Below are positions 48,265-60,500 of a stretch of 64,000 nucleotides of DNA, one piece after another. Every line of letters begins with the position of its first letter. The stretch's first letter is position 1. The stretch is from Portulaca oleracea (taxonomy: Eukaryota > Streptophyta > Magnoliopsida > Caryophyllales > Portulacaceae), in assembly GCA_029582165.1 (NCBI GenBank), contig CM055883.1:21802501-21866500 (forward strand), written 5' to 3'. The notes beneath the pieces were generated by a model. That model was not told the origin of the DNA. It worked only from the letters and a program-made list of their open reading frames with translations, and did not search any database. The position numbers were made by a program, and so were the translations under genes.

Positions 48265-48749
48265 CCGACCAATCCTTTAAGTAAAGTTGAGAGAGTTTTA
48301 TTGGTTACCTCAGTTTGTCTGTTCGTCTGTGGGTGATGCGAGGTATTAAAAGGTAGCTTGGTACCCATAATTTCCATAGAGATCTTCAAAAGTAGCAGAG
48401 AAAAATTGTGTCTCGGCCCAAAACAATGCTCTTCGGGATGCCATGAAGCCTCACAATCTCTTTAAAAAGAGAGAAGCAATAAAGGACACGTCGTTGATTT
48501 TCTCGCAAGCTATGAAGTGCTCCATCTTTGAAAACCTGTCCACGGCCACCATAACCATGTCTTTCCCCCCTCAAGTTCCAAATAGAGCCACAATGAAATC
48601 CATACTCAAGTCTCCCAAGGACTTTGATCAACCGACAAAGGCGAATAAAGCCCTTGATGAAATTGGCTCTTGGCTCATTAGTAAGTTGCACACCTTGAAA
48701 TCACATCTTGAACATCACAACCCATCTTAGGCCATTAAAAGTCCTCCTT
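48265..48749 (-). pseudogene. Antisense element E, middle piece: integrase core
   Basis: On the minus strand the piece reads, across stops and shifts, the integrase core: SMDFIV near 48600, RFSKME near 48530, FFKEIVRLHGIPKSIV at 48460-48420 and GRDTIFL. The catalytic region continues at 40002-40265 after element D is removed. The right end meets the family B complex at 48750, and the integrase N-terminal zinc region is missing there. Confidence 0.8.
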
Positions 48750-51236
48750 GAATTCGGGAAGAAGATATTACCAAAACTGCTTTTCGGACCCGATATGGTC
48801 ACTATGAGTTTGTCGTTATGCCCTTTGGTCTCACAAACGCTCCAGCCGCTTTTATGGATTTAATGAATCGAGTATTCAAACTCTTCTTGGATAAGTTTGT
48901 AGTGGTTTTTATAGATGACATCTTGATCTATTCAAGGACACAGGAGGATCATGCGCAACACTTGCGAAGGGTGTTGGAAACTTTGCGGGCAAACGAGTTA
49001 TATGCGAAGTTTTCCAAGTGCGATTTTTGGTTGGAGAAAGTGGCTTTTCAGGGGCATATTGTTTCAAAGAATGGAGTTGCAATAAACCCACAGAAGGTAG
49101 AATCTGTTAGTAAGTGGCCTACACCGAAGAATGCTACAGAAGTAAGGAGTTTTCTGGGTTTGGCTGGGTACTATCGGAAGTTTGTTCAAGACTTCTCCAA
49201 AATTGCAACACCTCTCACCAATCTGACTAGGAAGTCTGTGAAGTTTTTATGGTCGGACAAATGTGAGAAAGCTTTTCAGGAGTTGAAGCAAAGACTCACC
49301 ACGACACCTATTCTTACCTTGCCTCAAGGAAATGAAGGTTTTGTTATTTATAGTGATGCCTCACATGGTGGTCTAGGGTGCGTGCTTATGCAAAATGGGA
49401 AGGTGATCGCTTATGCTTCAAGGCAACTGAAGACCCACGAAAGGAATTATCCTACTCATGACCTGAGTCAAGGCAAGGTGGTTTTGCTCTTAAGATATGG
49501 AGGCATTACCTTTACGGAGTGCACTGTGAAATCTTTATTGATCACCAGAGCTTGAAGTACCTTTTCTCTCAAAAGGAGTTGAACCTTCGACAAACAAGAT
49601 GGTTAGAATTCCTAAGGGATTATGATGTGAATTTTCAATATCATCCCGGGAAGGCGAATGTGGTAGCCGATGCTTTGAGTCGAAGACTCTACCCTGAGGT
49701 GAACCATTTGATAGCTTTACCACTGCAGTTATGCGAAGAATTCAGGAGATTAGAGCTTAATGTAAAGGTTCCGGGAAAGGATGCGGTATTGAACGCCATG
49801 GACATCCGTCCGACTCTTTTGGAGGAAATTAAAAATTCTCAGGAGTTAGACTTGCAGTTGGTGAAGATAAGAGAAGAAGTAATCCAAGGGAAAGCACCTG
49901 GTTTTGTGATACATGAAGCTCGGACTTTGAGGTTTCATAATCGAGTATGTGTACCAAATATAGAGGATCTAAAGAAAAGAATTTTGGATGAAGGACATAA
50001 CACGCCATACTCAGTGCATCCAGGAGGGAATAAGCTTTGCAAGGATCTCAAGCAAACCTTTTGGTGGAGCAATATGAAGGTGAAGTAGCCGAGCACGATC
50101 TCGATGCCCGACACTGGCCGGGTCAAGGTTGAACATCAAAGACCAGCAGGGCTGTTGCATCCATTAGAAATTCCGGAGTGGAAATGGGACTCAATATCTA
50201 TGGATTTCGTGACTGGTCTTTCGAGGACCAGAAGGAAGAACAATGCCATCTGGGTGATCGTAGATCGATTAACCTAGTCTGCTCACTTCCTGGCCATGGC
50301 CAACACCTGGACATTGGATCAATTGGCTCAAGCATATGTTAGAGAGATAGTGAGACTACATGGAGTCCCCAGTTCTATCGTGTCAGACAGAGATACCAGG
50401 TTTCATTCAGGTTTCTGGAAGAAGTTACATGAGGCTTTTGGTACTAAGCTAAATTTCAGCACCGCTTTCCATCCAGCTACTGATGGGCAAATAGAAAGAA
50501 CGATTCAGACTTCGGAAGACATGTTGAGAGCGTGTGCTTTAGATTTTAAAGAATCATGGGACGACGAGCTAACCTTGATTGAGTTCTCCTACAACAATAG
50601 CTTCCACGCTAGTATTGGGATGTCGCCGTTTGAGGCGTTATATGGAGAAGATGTAGGACCCCATTGTGTTGGCAAGATATTGATGAAGCTCTCACTTTTG
50701 GCCCAGAATTGATCCAACACACAACTCAAAAAGTAAGGGTCATTCAGATGAATGAGGCGCGCACAAAGTCGCATGTAAGAGTTACGCCGAAAGAGAAGAC
50801 CCTCGAGTTTGTGGTGGGAGATTATGTGTTCCTACGGGTATCTCCTACAAAAGGAGTCATGAGATTTGGTCAATCAGGGAAATTGACTCCAAGGTACATT
50901 GGGCCATACCCTATTTTGGAGCGCATAGGAGAATTGGCTTACAAATTGGAGTTACCAGGGGATCTACCTCGAGTACACAACGTTTTCCATGTTTCGCAGC
51001 TGAGAAAATATGTTGCAGATCCTTCGCATGTGATTGAACCAGAACCGTTGCAGCTAAGGGAAGATCTGACATACGAGGAACAACCGGTTGAGATTTTGGA
51101 CCGTAGGGAGAAGCAGTTGCGCAGGAAGACTCTCCCACTAGTCAAAGTATTGTGGGCGAATCATACCACAACGGAGGCCACTTGGGAAACCGAAGAAGAA
51201 ATGCGCACAAAATACCCTCATCTTTTCAGCAGCTAA
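48750..51236 (+). pseudogene. Family B pol copy 1: RT end, RNase H, integrase, chromodomain
   Basis: From 48818 the frame reads [17 protein letters not shown], then [10 protein letters not shown], the RT active-site box, intact here. The RT thumb and RNase H follow, with [10 protein letters not shown] (near 49351) and HQSLKYL. A frameshift near 49460 splits RNase H. Integrase zinc region: [11 protein letters not shown] (near 49997). Core: [24 protein letters not shown]. Stops lie near 50088 and 50275. The GPY/F module is at 50880-50960. The C-terminal chromodomain-like end reads [20 protein letters not shown] and ends HLFSS, stop at 51234. The frame is broken at three or more places, so it is non-functional. 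Confidence 0.88.
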
Positions 51237-51367
51237 GTAAGTTTAAGTTTCGGGGACGAAACTTGTTTAAGTGGGGAATGATGTGAAACCCTGAGTTTCT
51301 ATGAATAACTGCATGGATAGTGGTAAGTTTAAGTTTCGAGGACGAAAATTCTTTAAGTGGGGAATGA
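48750..51367 (+). mobile_element. Family B (Tekay-like) truncated copy 1: late RT to polypurine tract
   Basis: Sequence identity with 58448-61070 begins abruptly at 48750 inside the RT domain. Everything 5' of that point (LTR, gag, protease, early RT) is missing. It ends at the LTR at 51368, which also serves as the 5' LTR of copy 2. The two copies differ at few positions except in short patches. Confidence 0.88.
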
Positions 51368-51376
51368 TGTAAAACC
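51241..51376 (+). repeat. Duplicated polypurine-tract/LTR-start segment (copy 1)
   Basis: GTTTAAGTTTCGGGGACGAA … AAGTGGGGAATGATGTGAAACC (51241-51290) recurs at 51327-51376, where the LTR starts TGTAAAACCCC. The first copy ends in an LTR-start look-alike, TGTGAAACCCTGAG. Copy 2 has the same arrangement. Confidence 0.8.
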
Positions 51377-54300
51377 CCGGAAAATACCAGTAGAAATACC
51401 GTTAAGATGATAAAAACATGACTTTATTCATTATATGTTTACCTGTTGATCACGCGGAGCTTTTAGGACCGCGAGTGTTTTCGTAATTATTTTTAGAGTT
51501 CTAAAAATATCAGTTAGGAATTTTTGGGATATCGGGTGAAAAATCTTTTATCAGTTGTGAGAATTATTTTATCTGTTTATTCAGGATTTTGCTGAAATGA
51601 ATTAATGGATATACATTATATATTTTTCCTTTATTTTTGGGTGATTTATGATGTCATTGAGGGTGACATCACCCACAAAAATTATCTGATTTTTGGTAAC
51701 GGATTCTGATTTTGGTTACAATTCCCCCACTACCTGTGTATACCTTGTACCCCCCAATCCCAGGCTGCCACTTGTCAGCCCCCTATTCCCTCCCTCTCCC
51801 TCTCTCTTTCTCTCTCCTCCCTCTTCTTCTTCTAATACTACTGCTGTTCGACGCCAGGCACCATCCACAACCACCATCACCCTCCTCCCCTCGTTCGACC
51901 TCCTCCTCCTTTCCCCTCCTTTTTTCGACCACCACCCGCCGACCGCCGCCTTTTTCCGCCGCCAACCGACGCCAAGAAACCGATCCCCAGCCTCCCATTC
52001 ACCCCAACACACCACCACCCTAGTCACCTCGCTCAACTTCACTCCACCACCATACACCAACACCAGTCCGTCGTACACCGCCGCAGCACGACCGCCGCCG
52101 AAAACCGCCCCAAAACACCACCCCTGAACCCCCCCTCTCTCCTTTTTCCCTTTCCTCCCTCTTGCCCTAGTTGCACCACACCACCCCGTTGCCGCCACCG
52201 ACGCCCCACCGGAGTTCGCGCCGACCACCGCCGCCACCCAGGAGCTGCCGGAACCCCCAGCCGCCGCCCCGAGCCACCGGACCCACCTCTTCTAGCTTGG
52301 ACCCATTGTTTGTGCTCCCTCTCTCTTTTTCTCTCTCTACATGTTAATATTGGTTTAGTTGTATTAGGGTTAGTTTAATCAAGTTTTAGTTTACTAATGT
52401 TGTTTATTAGTTGATAATATGAAAATCATGTTTAATATGCCAATATATATTAAAGTTTGGTATTAGGGTTTTATTAGTGAAGTTTTATGTATTGATCATG
52501 TGATTATAGGACTATATGTTGCTTTTAGTTATAATAATGTTATTAGAAATTATCAATGTTAGTATTATTATTGCTAAGTTAGGTTAATATCAAATTTCAT
52601 GTTGTTACTAGATGTTGTTTTATTGTTATAAATTAGGTTCATATTATGTTCTCATGTTTACTATATTATTAAGTTTAAGGTTATTTTGGAAGTTTATTAT
52701 TACTAAATAATATTATTTTGAGGTATAATAATAAATATCATTACTAAGTCTTAATGTTATTTTGAAGTTCATATTAGCAAAAAGTACTCTTTTACTTTTA
52801 AAATTATTAAATCCTATTATCAACGTTACTAAGTTGTTCATATTATTATTATCAAGTTTTCATAATAATATTATTAAGTTTGGTGTTACTAGTAGCTTTT
52901 CGTATTATTATTATTATTATTATTATCAAGTTTTCAAGTTATTCTTAAGTGTCATATTATTCTCGTATCGTTCTTATTATTATTATTATTATTATTACTA
53001 CTATTAAAGTTATATTGAGTTTCAAGCGTTGTATTATTAATAGTATAGATTTTACAAGTTTGAAACTTATTTTATAAGTGTTACTAAGTTACCAATTTTG
53101 GTGTATTTTATGACCCTATAACATTAAAGATTGTTCATAGGATAAAGTTCTAAGTAATAATAATATTTTAAAAGATAATACTACTAAGTGTTGTGTTACT
53201 TTGAAGTTGTTCTAGGTATTATGGGTGTTTCAAATTATTGAGGAATAGAATTCTATTGTCAACATTACTTTTATATTCAAGTTTGATGATATTGTTTTTA
53301 AGCTTGTTACTATTATTAATATTATTAATTCACAATGTTCGAAACTTAGTTTTTATTACAAGTATTAAAGTTACTTCTTATATTACAAGTTTTGGTGCAA
53401 TCTAATATTTATACCATCTTTTTTATGTGTCAAGTATAAGTTAGTTTATTAACGAAGTTTGGTGGAAAGCTTAACGTTATTACCTTATGGAAAACTTATT
53501 TTATGACTAAGAGATTACTAAATTATATAATCTACTTTTATCAAATTATATTAGAAGAATTCTCTTTATTGTATTAAGTTATTTTTGATAAGTGTGTGTC
53601 GTCTTAAAATTCTATGTCGTTAAATGTTATATTAAGTATACCATATGTGTAGTATTTTTAAGGTTGTCTCATGAGACTTAGAAACATGTTGAGGAACCTT
53701 AAATATGTGTTGTAACTAATTAAATGTGATAATAGGGACCTACTGTAGTGTAATGCATGTCTAGTGGCATTTTGGTAATTATAGTGAATAGTGCCAACCT
53801 CCCATTCACCCCAACCTCCCATTCACCCCAACACACCACCACCCTAGTCACCATGCTCCACTTCACTCCGCCACCATACACCAACACCAGTCCGCCGTAC
53901 ACCACCGCAGCACGACCGCCGCCGGAAACCGCCCCAAAACACCACACCACCCCGTTGCCGCCACCGACGCCCCACCGGAGTTCGCGCCGACCACCGCCGC
54001 CACCCAGGAGTTGCCGGAACCCCCAGCCGCCGCCCCGAGCCACCGGACCCACCTCTTCTAGCTTGGACCCATTGTTTGTGCTCCCTCTCTCTTTTTTCTC
54101 TCTCTACAGGTTAATATGGGTTTAGTTGTATTAGGGTTAGTTTAATCAAGTTTTAGTTTACTAATATTGTTTATTAGTTGATAATATGAAAATCATGTTT
54201 AATATGTCAATATATATTAAAGTTTGGTATTAGGGTTTTATTAGTGAAGTTTTATGTGTTGATCATGTGATTATAAGACTCCCCTTAGACCAGGTGGAAC

Positions 54301-55015
54301 CTGTGAGGGGGACTGTCAAGAGACCAGGTGATGCCTGGTATTGTGGATGTGAGTTAGGCGCTGATCAGTCGAATAGGAATATTTATGCGAGTCCGTGGGA
54401 CTCCGAAAGAAAGAAAAGAAGTAAAAGAAATAAAAGAAAAGAAAAGAAATGAGTGATGCGCTGATCAGTCGAATGATGTTGTTTATGCGAGTCCTTGGGA
54501 CTCCGAATCATGTTCTGCGAGTCTTTGACTCCGAGGGGTAGTGTGGAAACCCCGCCCGCTATTAAAAGTTGATGGAAAGAAATTATTATGTTGTTTTCAC
54601 ACAAGATTTCGAATTGTAACCCCCCTATAAAATGTGTTCCAATGTTTACGCAAATGTTTATAAATGCGTAGGAGTAGTATTGCTGAGGTTTCCCCCCCCC
54701 CCCCCATTTGTGAAATGTTTTTTTTTCAGGTAGGGACCAGTAACTTGGGGATAAAAAGGGGCATAGAAGTGAGGAAATGAAGTTAGATGAGTCAAGAATA
54801 AATTCTAGTTTTTGTTTAAGTAAAGTTAATGTTGAGACTTTGTTTTAGATTGTTGACCAATTAGTTAACTTTTGTTAGAACCTTTCGCTTGCCTTGTATA
54901 TCGAAAGAGGTACGGCAGTAACGCCCAGTCCGAATAATAAGTTGAGAACTTTCCGCTGCTAATTAATTTTTTGACTTTGATCGATATGATAGATTTAAAT
55001 TTCCAGGGCGTTACA
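51368..55015 (+). repeat. Family B LTR, middle (3648 bp, rearranged)
   Basis: It starts TGTAAAACCCCGG and ends CCAGGGCGTTACA. Compared with the solo LTR it has about 480 bp (53794-54277) that repeat its own section 51998-52509, in place of about 527 bp present at 62322-62848 in the right LTR. The repeated section is closer to the solo LTR sequence than to the first copy. It follows truncated copy 1 and precedes the primer binding site of copy 2, so it acts as 3' LTR of one and 5' LTR of the other. Proline/serine-rich frames in it (51693-52127, 53757-54125) are not genes. Confidence 0.92.
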
Positions 55016-55018
55016 GAA

Positions 55019-55030
55019 TGGCATCAGAGC
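55019..55030 (+). other. Primer binding site of family B copy 2
   Basis: TGGCATCAGAGC, three bases after the LTR end, matches the initiator tRNA-Met type site TGGTATCAGAGC with one change. Confidence 0.85.
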
Positions 55031-55184
55031 CCTAGGTTGCGACCTAGGTAGCCTTAGGAGACTAATAACCTCACCTTTAGATCTTGAGGAGCTACCATAT
55101 GAGTGAGAGTGTAGGAGGAATGGGGTGAAATCGGTCTATTTTGCGTTTCTTCATAAAAACTCACTTTCTTATTGTTTTACAGGA

Positions 55185-55754
55185 ATGGATCCAGGTTTGC
55201 ACCACAGCTTTGACGTGGAGGAAGACCTCTTCCACGTGGGCTTCTGGAGGGAGCCCGAGGAGGCTCTGGCGCAGTACGTGGAGAGGGTGATTCCCGAGAT
55301 AGACATCCAGGTTGAGATGCCCCTGCACACCACGTGTTTACGACAAGAGGGGTGCATGGTCAATCTCCTCTTGATGACATTGACAGGGGACACCACTTGG
55401 AGGTACCGGGCCTCCAAACTGCTGCCACCTATACCGCCTGAAGACCCCGAGGCGCCCTGGCTGAAAGACTGCCAGTGGTGCGGACGTGCACCAGCAGCAC
55501 CAACCATCCTCGATCTGGTTCAGACTATGGTGGAGGCCTCACCGGCCGACATCGAGGAAGTCCACCAGAACGAGGCGCCGCCGTTTGATCTGACTGATGA
55601 TGAGGAGGACGAGGCCGAACAGGAGCAGGACCTTGAGGAGGGTCCCATGGAGATAACCAGTGAGAGTTCGGAGTCGGACTCGGCCGACGAAGGGTCCGAT
55701 GATCCGGACTGGGACCCCGAGGCGGAGAGAGGTGTTCAGAGGCGTCGTGTTTGA
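55185..55754 (+). CDS. Extra ORF between the primer binding site and gag (189 aa, acidic C-terminus)
   Basis: This is an intact frame, while gag and pol around it are broken. The start is taken at MDPGLHHSFDVEEDLFHVGF, preceded by TTTTACAG, which looks like a splice acceptor. The N-terminal two thirds have no recognised motif except CQWCGRAPAAP and tryptophan-rich DTTWRYRA. The C-terminal third is strongly acidic (DLTDDEEDEAEQEQD, SESSESDSADEGSDDPDWDP) and ends in a basic tail, VQRRRV. Plant chromoviruses normally start with gag, so this is unusual. It may be spliced to gag, be a separate accessory protein, or be captured sequence. No function is assigned. Confidence 0.55.
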   Translation: MDPGLHHSFDVEEDLFHVGFWREPEEALAQYVERVIPEIDIQVEMPLHTTCLRQEGCMVNLLLMTLTGDTTWRYRASKLLPPIPPEDPEAPWLKDCQWCGRAPAAPTILDLVQTMVEASPADIEEVHQNEAPPFDLTDDEEDEAEQEQDLEEGPMEITSESSESDSADEGSDDPDWDPEAERGVQRRRV

Positions 55755-56346
55755 TTTCGTTGTTTTCATTGTTATGAGCTGATCTTTTTAGAATTGTATA
55801 TAAGTATGGGAACCTGGTAGTACCATGTTTTGATGTTCTCTTCTTCGCTTTGTTATGACGGTAATAGTTATATCATGTTGAGCTAAAAGCAAGGTTTAAC
55901 GTAGTAATTTCGTTTATGTTATGAAAAACATGTGTTACTTCACTTTAAATTCTCATGTATGCAGTTACGATGGTATGAGAATAGTGGATTTGGGCACTAA
56001 ATGACGATATGATGAGATGAGAATGATTATGTTGAATGTGGATGTTGAAAGAGAGTTGAACATGTGAAACATTAAGTGTTTATAATGAAATGAATAGAAA
56101 TGTGATCGATACTCGAGTAAAAATGCATCGTTGTGAAAATCCTTTATATTCTTATAAATGTAAGGTTTTGTTTACCTATGTTAGAAAGAGGGATAAGAGT
56201 ACAAGCTGGGTAAGTTTTGTATCATGAATTATTATTAAAATTGTTGGCCTAGTGAAATGATTTGTGTTGGTAATTAGAAGTCCTAAAAGAATGGAAAACG
56301 ATGATGGGAGGTCGCCCAAGAAATCCCCCCACCTTCGGTTCCTTCC
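55755..56346 (+). other. Spacer between the extra ORF and gag
   Basis: AT-rich, no supported coding sequence. An ATG at about 56302 (ATGATGGGAGGTCGCCCAAG) could be the older gag start in a shifted frame. The length and AT-richness would fit an intron or an untranslated leader. Confidence 0.4.
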
Positions 56347-57496
56347 ATGGCGGAGCTGAGACAAAAGTATGCACCACTCTACGAGGCCGCAACAAATTCG
56401 GTACATAGGGCGACTTCATCTAATCAAACGGAGGGAACTCCAACTTCAGAGCCCGACTTAACTCAACTAATGATGATGGAACTGATGGCCCGACAGTCGG
56501 AGCAGTTCCAATGGATGGCGGGACAACAAAAAGAAGGAAGATCCACTCTGTTTCGGGAATTCAATGCCTTGAACCCCCCATCCTACAACGGGGTAGCTGA
56601 TCCCAAGATCTTCGAGGAATGGGTCAGAGACGTGGAAAAGATTTTTGACGCAATTTAGTGTCCTGAGGACAGGAAGGTAAACTTTGCAACATATAATCTT
56701 AAGGGAGAAGCTGACTTATGGTGGATGAGCATGAAAGAAAGGCAGAATGAATAAGGTTTTGGATGGGAAAGCTTCAAGGGGATGCTGAGGAACCGGTTTT
56801 ACCCAATGGCCCTACAAAAGGCCAAAGAGAAAGAATTTTTGGAGTTGCAACAAGGGAGTGACACCGTACTGCAGTATGCTTCTAAGTTTATGGAATTATC
56901 GAGGTTTGCACCAATCTATATTGCGAATGAGAAGCTGAAGATGAACAGGTTTGAGGATGGGTTAAACTACAATATACAGGAAAATGTCCGCATGCACTTT
57001 CGCCTCATATCAAGATATACTGGAGGTGGCTGCTAATGTGGAACGGGTTCTAAGTAATCGGATAGTACAATTGACAAAACAGGGCGACAAGAGAAGGGAA
57101 CCTCCTCGTTTTGTTCCTCAACCACCACCTACCTTCAAGAGATTCAGGCCCAATATGTGGCAAGGTAATCAGGGACGACCCCAACAACCTGGTGCAGTAA
57201 ACTGTAGGGCTTGTGGTAGGCCCGGGCATTATGCAAGAGATTGCCAGAATCCAACCAGAGTGGTCTGCTATCGCTGTGGCAGTTCAAATCACATTGTGAG
57301 AAACTGTCCCCATCCGGCTGAAGGGGGATCCAATTTTATGGGGGGTGCTAACCGAGGAACTCTACCACCAAACCACCAGCGCAGGATTGAATATCCGGTG
57401 AATCAGGGAAGGCCTCGCCCAAATCCTGGAGGCTATAATGGCAATCGGGGCAACCCAATTAGAGCACTTCCGCCGCTACCACCTCGTCAACCGTAG
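56347..57496 (+). pseudogene. Family B gag with two zinc knuckles
   Basis: The nucleocapsid/capsid polyprotein that packages the element RNA. From 56347 it reads MAELRQKYAPLYEAA, then the capsid-type region FNALNPPSYNGVADPKIFEE (near 56560) and KGEADLWW. A stop at 56656, another near 56750 and a frameshift near 57000 break it. The C-terminal part (from about 57010) holds two CCHC knuckles, CRACGRPGHYARDC (near 57200) and CYRCGSSNHIVRNC (near 57266), followed by a proline/arginine-rich end. Stop at 57494. Confidence 0.88.
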
Positions 57497-57529
57497 GCCC
57501 CGCGCAATACTGGAGGAAGGGTTTATGTA

Positions 57530-60500
57530 ATGAAAAGAGGGGAAGCTGAGAACAATGCTGATGTTGTTACTGGTACTTTTCTTTTGTGCTCTTATCATGT
57601 TTATGTGTTGTTTGATTCTGGTGCTAGTCATTCTTTTATATCACCGGAGATAGTGGAAAAAGCTAAATTAGTATCATCTGAAGAAAAAGAACTATGGTGG
57701 TATCTTTACCTACGGGAGCGGTAGTGCAATGTGGGATGCTGTATAAGAAATGTCCAATAGTGATAGGCGATCAAGAGTTCGATGCTGACTTACACCAATT
57801 TGAATTAATGGAATTCGATGTGATTCTTGGAATGGATTGGTTGGCTAAATATCAAGCGCAGATCGATTGCTGGAAGCAGAAGGTGACTTTGAAGAGTCCA
57901 AATGGAAGAAAGGTGGTGCACTACAACAAACAACTCCGCCAAGGAGTGAGAATTATCTCCGCAGTAAAAGCTCATAAGATGATGGGACAAGGATGTGAAG
58001 GATTTCTATGCAATGTGGTGGACACTAAAGCTGAGAAAGCTCCTCTTGAAATTATTCCTGTGGTACAGGAGTACGTAGATGTATTTCCTGAAGAAATTCC
58101 GGGTGCCGCAAGAGGAAGTGGATTAGACGATTTGGAACATGGGGCTACTCCAATATCTAAGGCTCCGTATCGAATAGCCCCTGCGGAACTCAAAGAACTC
58201 AAGAAACAATTAGATGAGTTGTTAGAGAAGGGATACATAAGACCAAGTACCTCTCCATGGGGCGCGCCAGTGTTATTTGTGAAGAAGAAAAATGGTAGTT
58301 TGAGGTTGTGCATTGACTACCGGGAGCTAAACAAGATTACGGCCAAGAACCGTTACCCGCTACCACGCATTGATGATCTGTTCGACCAATTGAAGGGAGC
58401 TGCAGTTTTTAGCAGGATTGACCTGAGATCGGGTTATCATCAGTTGAGAATTCGGGAAGAAGATATTACTAAAACTGCTTTTCGGACCCGATATGGTCAC
58501 TATGAGTTTGTCGTTATGCCCTTTGGTCTCACAAATGCTCCAGCCGCTTTTATGGATTTAATGAATCGAGTATTCAAACTCTTCTTGGATAAGTTTGTAG
58601 TGCTTTTATAGATGACATCTTGATCTATTCAAGGACACAGGAGGATCATGCGCAACACTTGCGAAGGGTGTTGGAAACTTTGCGGGCAAACGAGTTATAT
58701 GCGAAGTTTTCCAAGTGCGATTTTTGGTTGGAGAAAGTGGCTTTTCTGGGGCATATTGTTTCAAAGAATGGAGTTGCAGTAGACCCACAGAAGGTAGAAT
58801 CTGTTAGTAAGTGGCCTACACCGAAGAATGCTACAGAAGTAAGGAGTTTTCTGGGTTTGGCTGGGTACTATCGGAAGTTTGTTCAAGACTTCTCCAAAAT
58901 TGCAACACCTCTCACCAATCTGACTAGGAAGTCTTTGAAGTTTTTATGGTCGGACAAATGTGAGAAAGCTTTTCAGGAGTTGAAGCAAAGACTCACCACG
59001 ACACCTATTCTTACCTTGCCTCAAGGAAATGAAGGTTTTGTTATTTATAGTGATGCCTCACATGGTGGTCTAGGGTGCGTGCTTATGCAAAATGGGAAGG
59101 TGATCGCTTATGCTTCAAGGCAACTGAAGACCCACGAAAGGAATTATCCTACTCATGACTGAGTCGGCGTGATGGTTTTTGCTCTTAAGATATGGAGGCA
59201 TTACCTTTACGGAGTGCACTGTGAAATCTTTACTGATCATTAGAGCTTGAAGTACCTTTTCTCTCAAAAGGAGTTGAACCTTTGACAAACAAGATGGTTA
59301 GAATTCCTAAAGAATTATGATGTGAATTTTCAATATCATCCCGGGAAGGCGAATGTGGTAGCCGATGCTTTGAGTCGAAGACCCTACCCTGAGGTGAACC
59401 ATTTGATAGCTTTACCACTGCAGTTATGCGAAGAATTCAGGAGATTAGTGCTTAATGTAAAGGTTCCGGGAAAGGATGCGGTATTGAACGCCATGGACAT
59501 CCGTCCGACTCTTTTGGAGGAAATTAAAAATTCTCAGGAGTTAGACTTGCAGTTGGTGAAGATAAGAGAAGAAGTAATCCAAGGGAAAGCACCTGGTTTT
59601 GTGATACATGAAGATGGGACTATGAGGTTTCATAACCGAGTATGTGTACCAAATATAGAGGATCTAAAGAAAAGAATTTTGGATGAAGGACATAACACGC
59701 CATACTCAGTGCATCCAGGAGGGAATAAGCTTTACAAGGATCTCAAGCAAACCTTTTGGTGGAGCAATATGAAGCAGGAAGTAGCTGAGTACGTATCTCG
59801 ATGCCCGACTGCCTCGGTCAAGGTCAACATGAACATCAAACCAGGCCAGGTTGCATCCATTAGAAATTCCGGAGTGGAAATGGGACTCAATATCTATGGA
59901 TTTCGTGACTGGTCTTCCGAGGACCAGAAGGAAGAACAATGCCATCTGGGTGATCGTAGATCGATTAACCAAGTCTGCTCACTTCCTGGCCATGGCCAAC
60001 ACCTGGACGTTGGATCAATTGGCTCAAGCATATGTTAGAGAGATAGTGAGACTACATGGAGTCCCCAGTTCTATCGTGTCAGACAGAGATACCAGGTTTC
60101 ATTCAGGTTTCTGGAAGAAGTTACATGAGGCTTTTGGTACTAAGCTAAATTTCAGCACCGCTTTCCATCCAGCTACTGATGGGCAAATAGAAAGAACGAT
60201 TCAGACTTCGGAAGACATGTTGAGAGCGTGTGCTTTAGATTTTAAAGAATCATGGGACGACGAGCTAACCTTGATTGAGTTCTCCTACAACAATAGCTTC
60301 CACGCTAGTATTGGGATGTCGCCGTTTGAGGCGTTATATGGGAAAAGATGTAGGACCCTATTGTGTTGGCAAGATATTGATGAAGCTCTCACTATTGGCC
60401 CAGAATTGATCCAACACACAACTCAAAAAGTAAGGGTCATTCAGGACAGAATGAGGGCGGCACAAAGTCGACAGAAGAGTTACGCCGACCGAAAGAGAAG

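Noticed and set aside
55125..55184. Upstream in-frame extension of the extra ORF (ATG at 55125)
   Set aside because: The extra 20 codons cross a TTTTACAG splice-acceptor-like site, and the downstream MDPGLHH start looks more natural. I keep the shorter form, though not with certainty.
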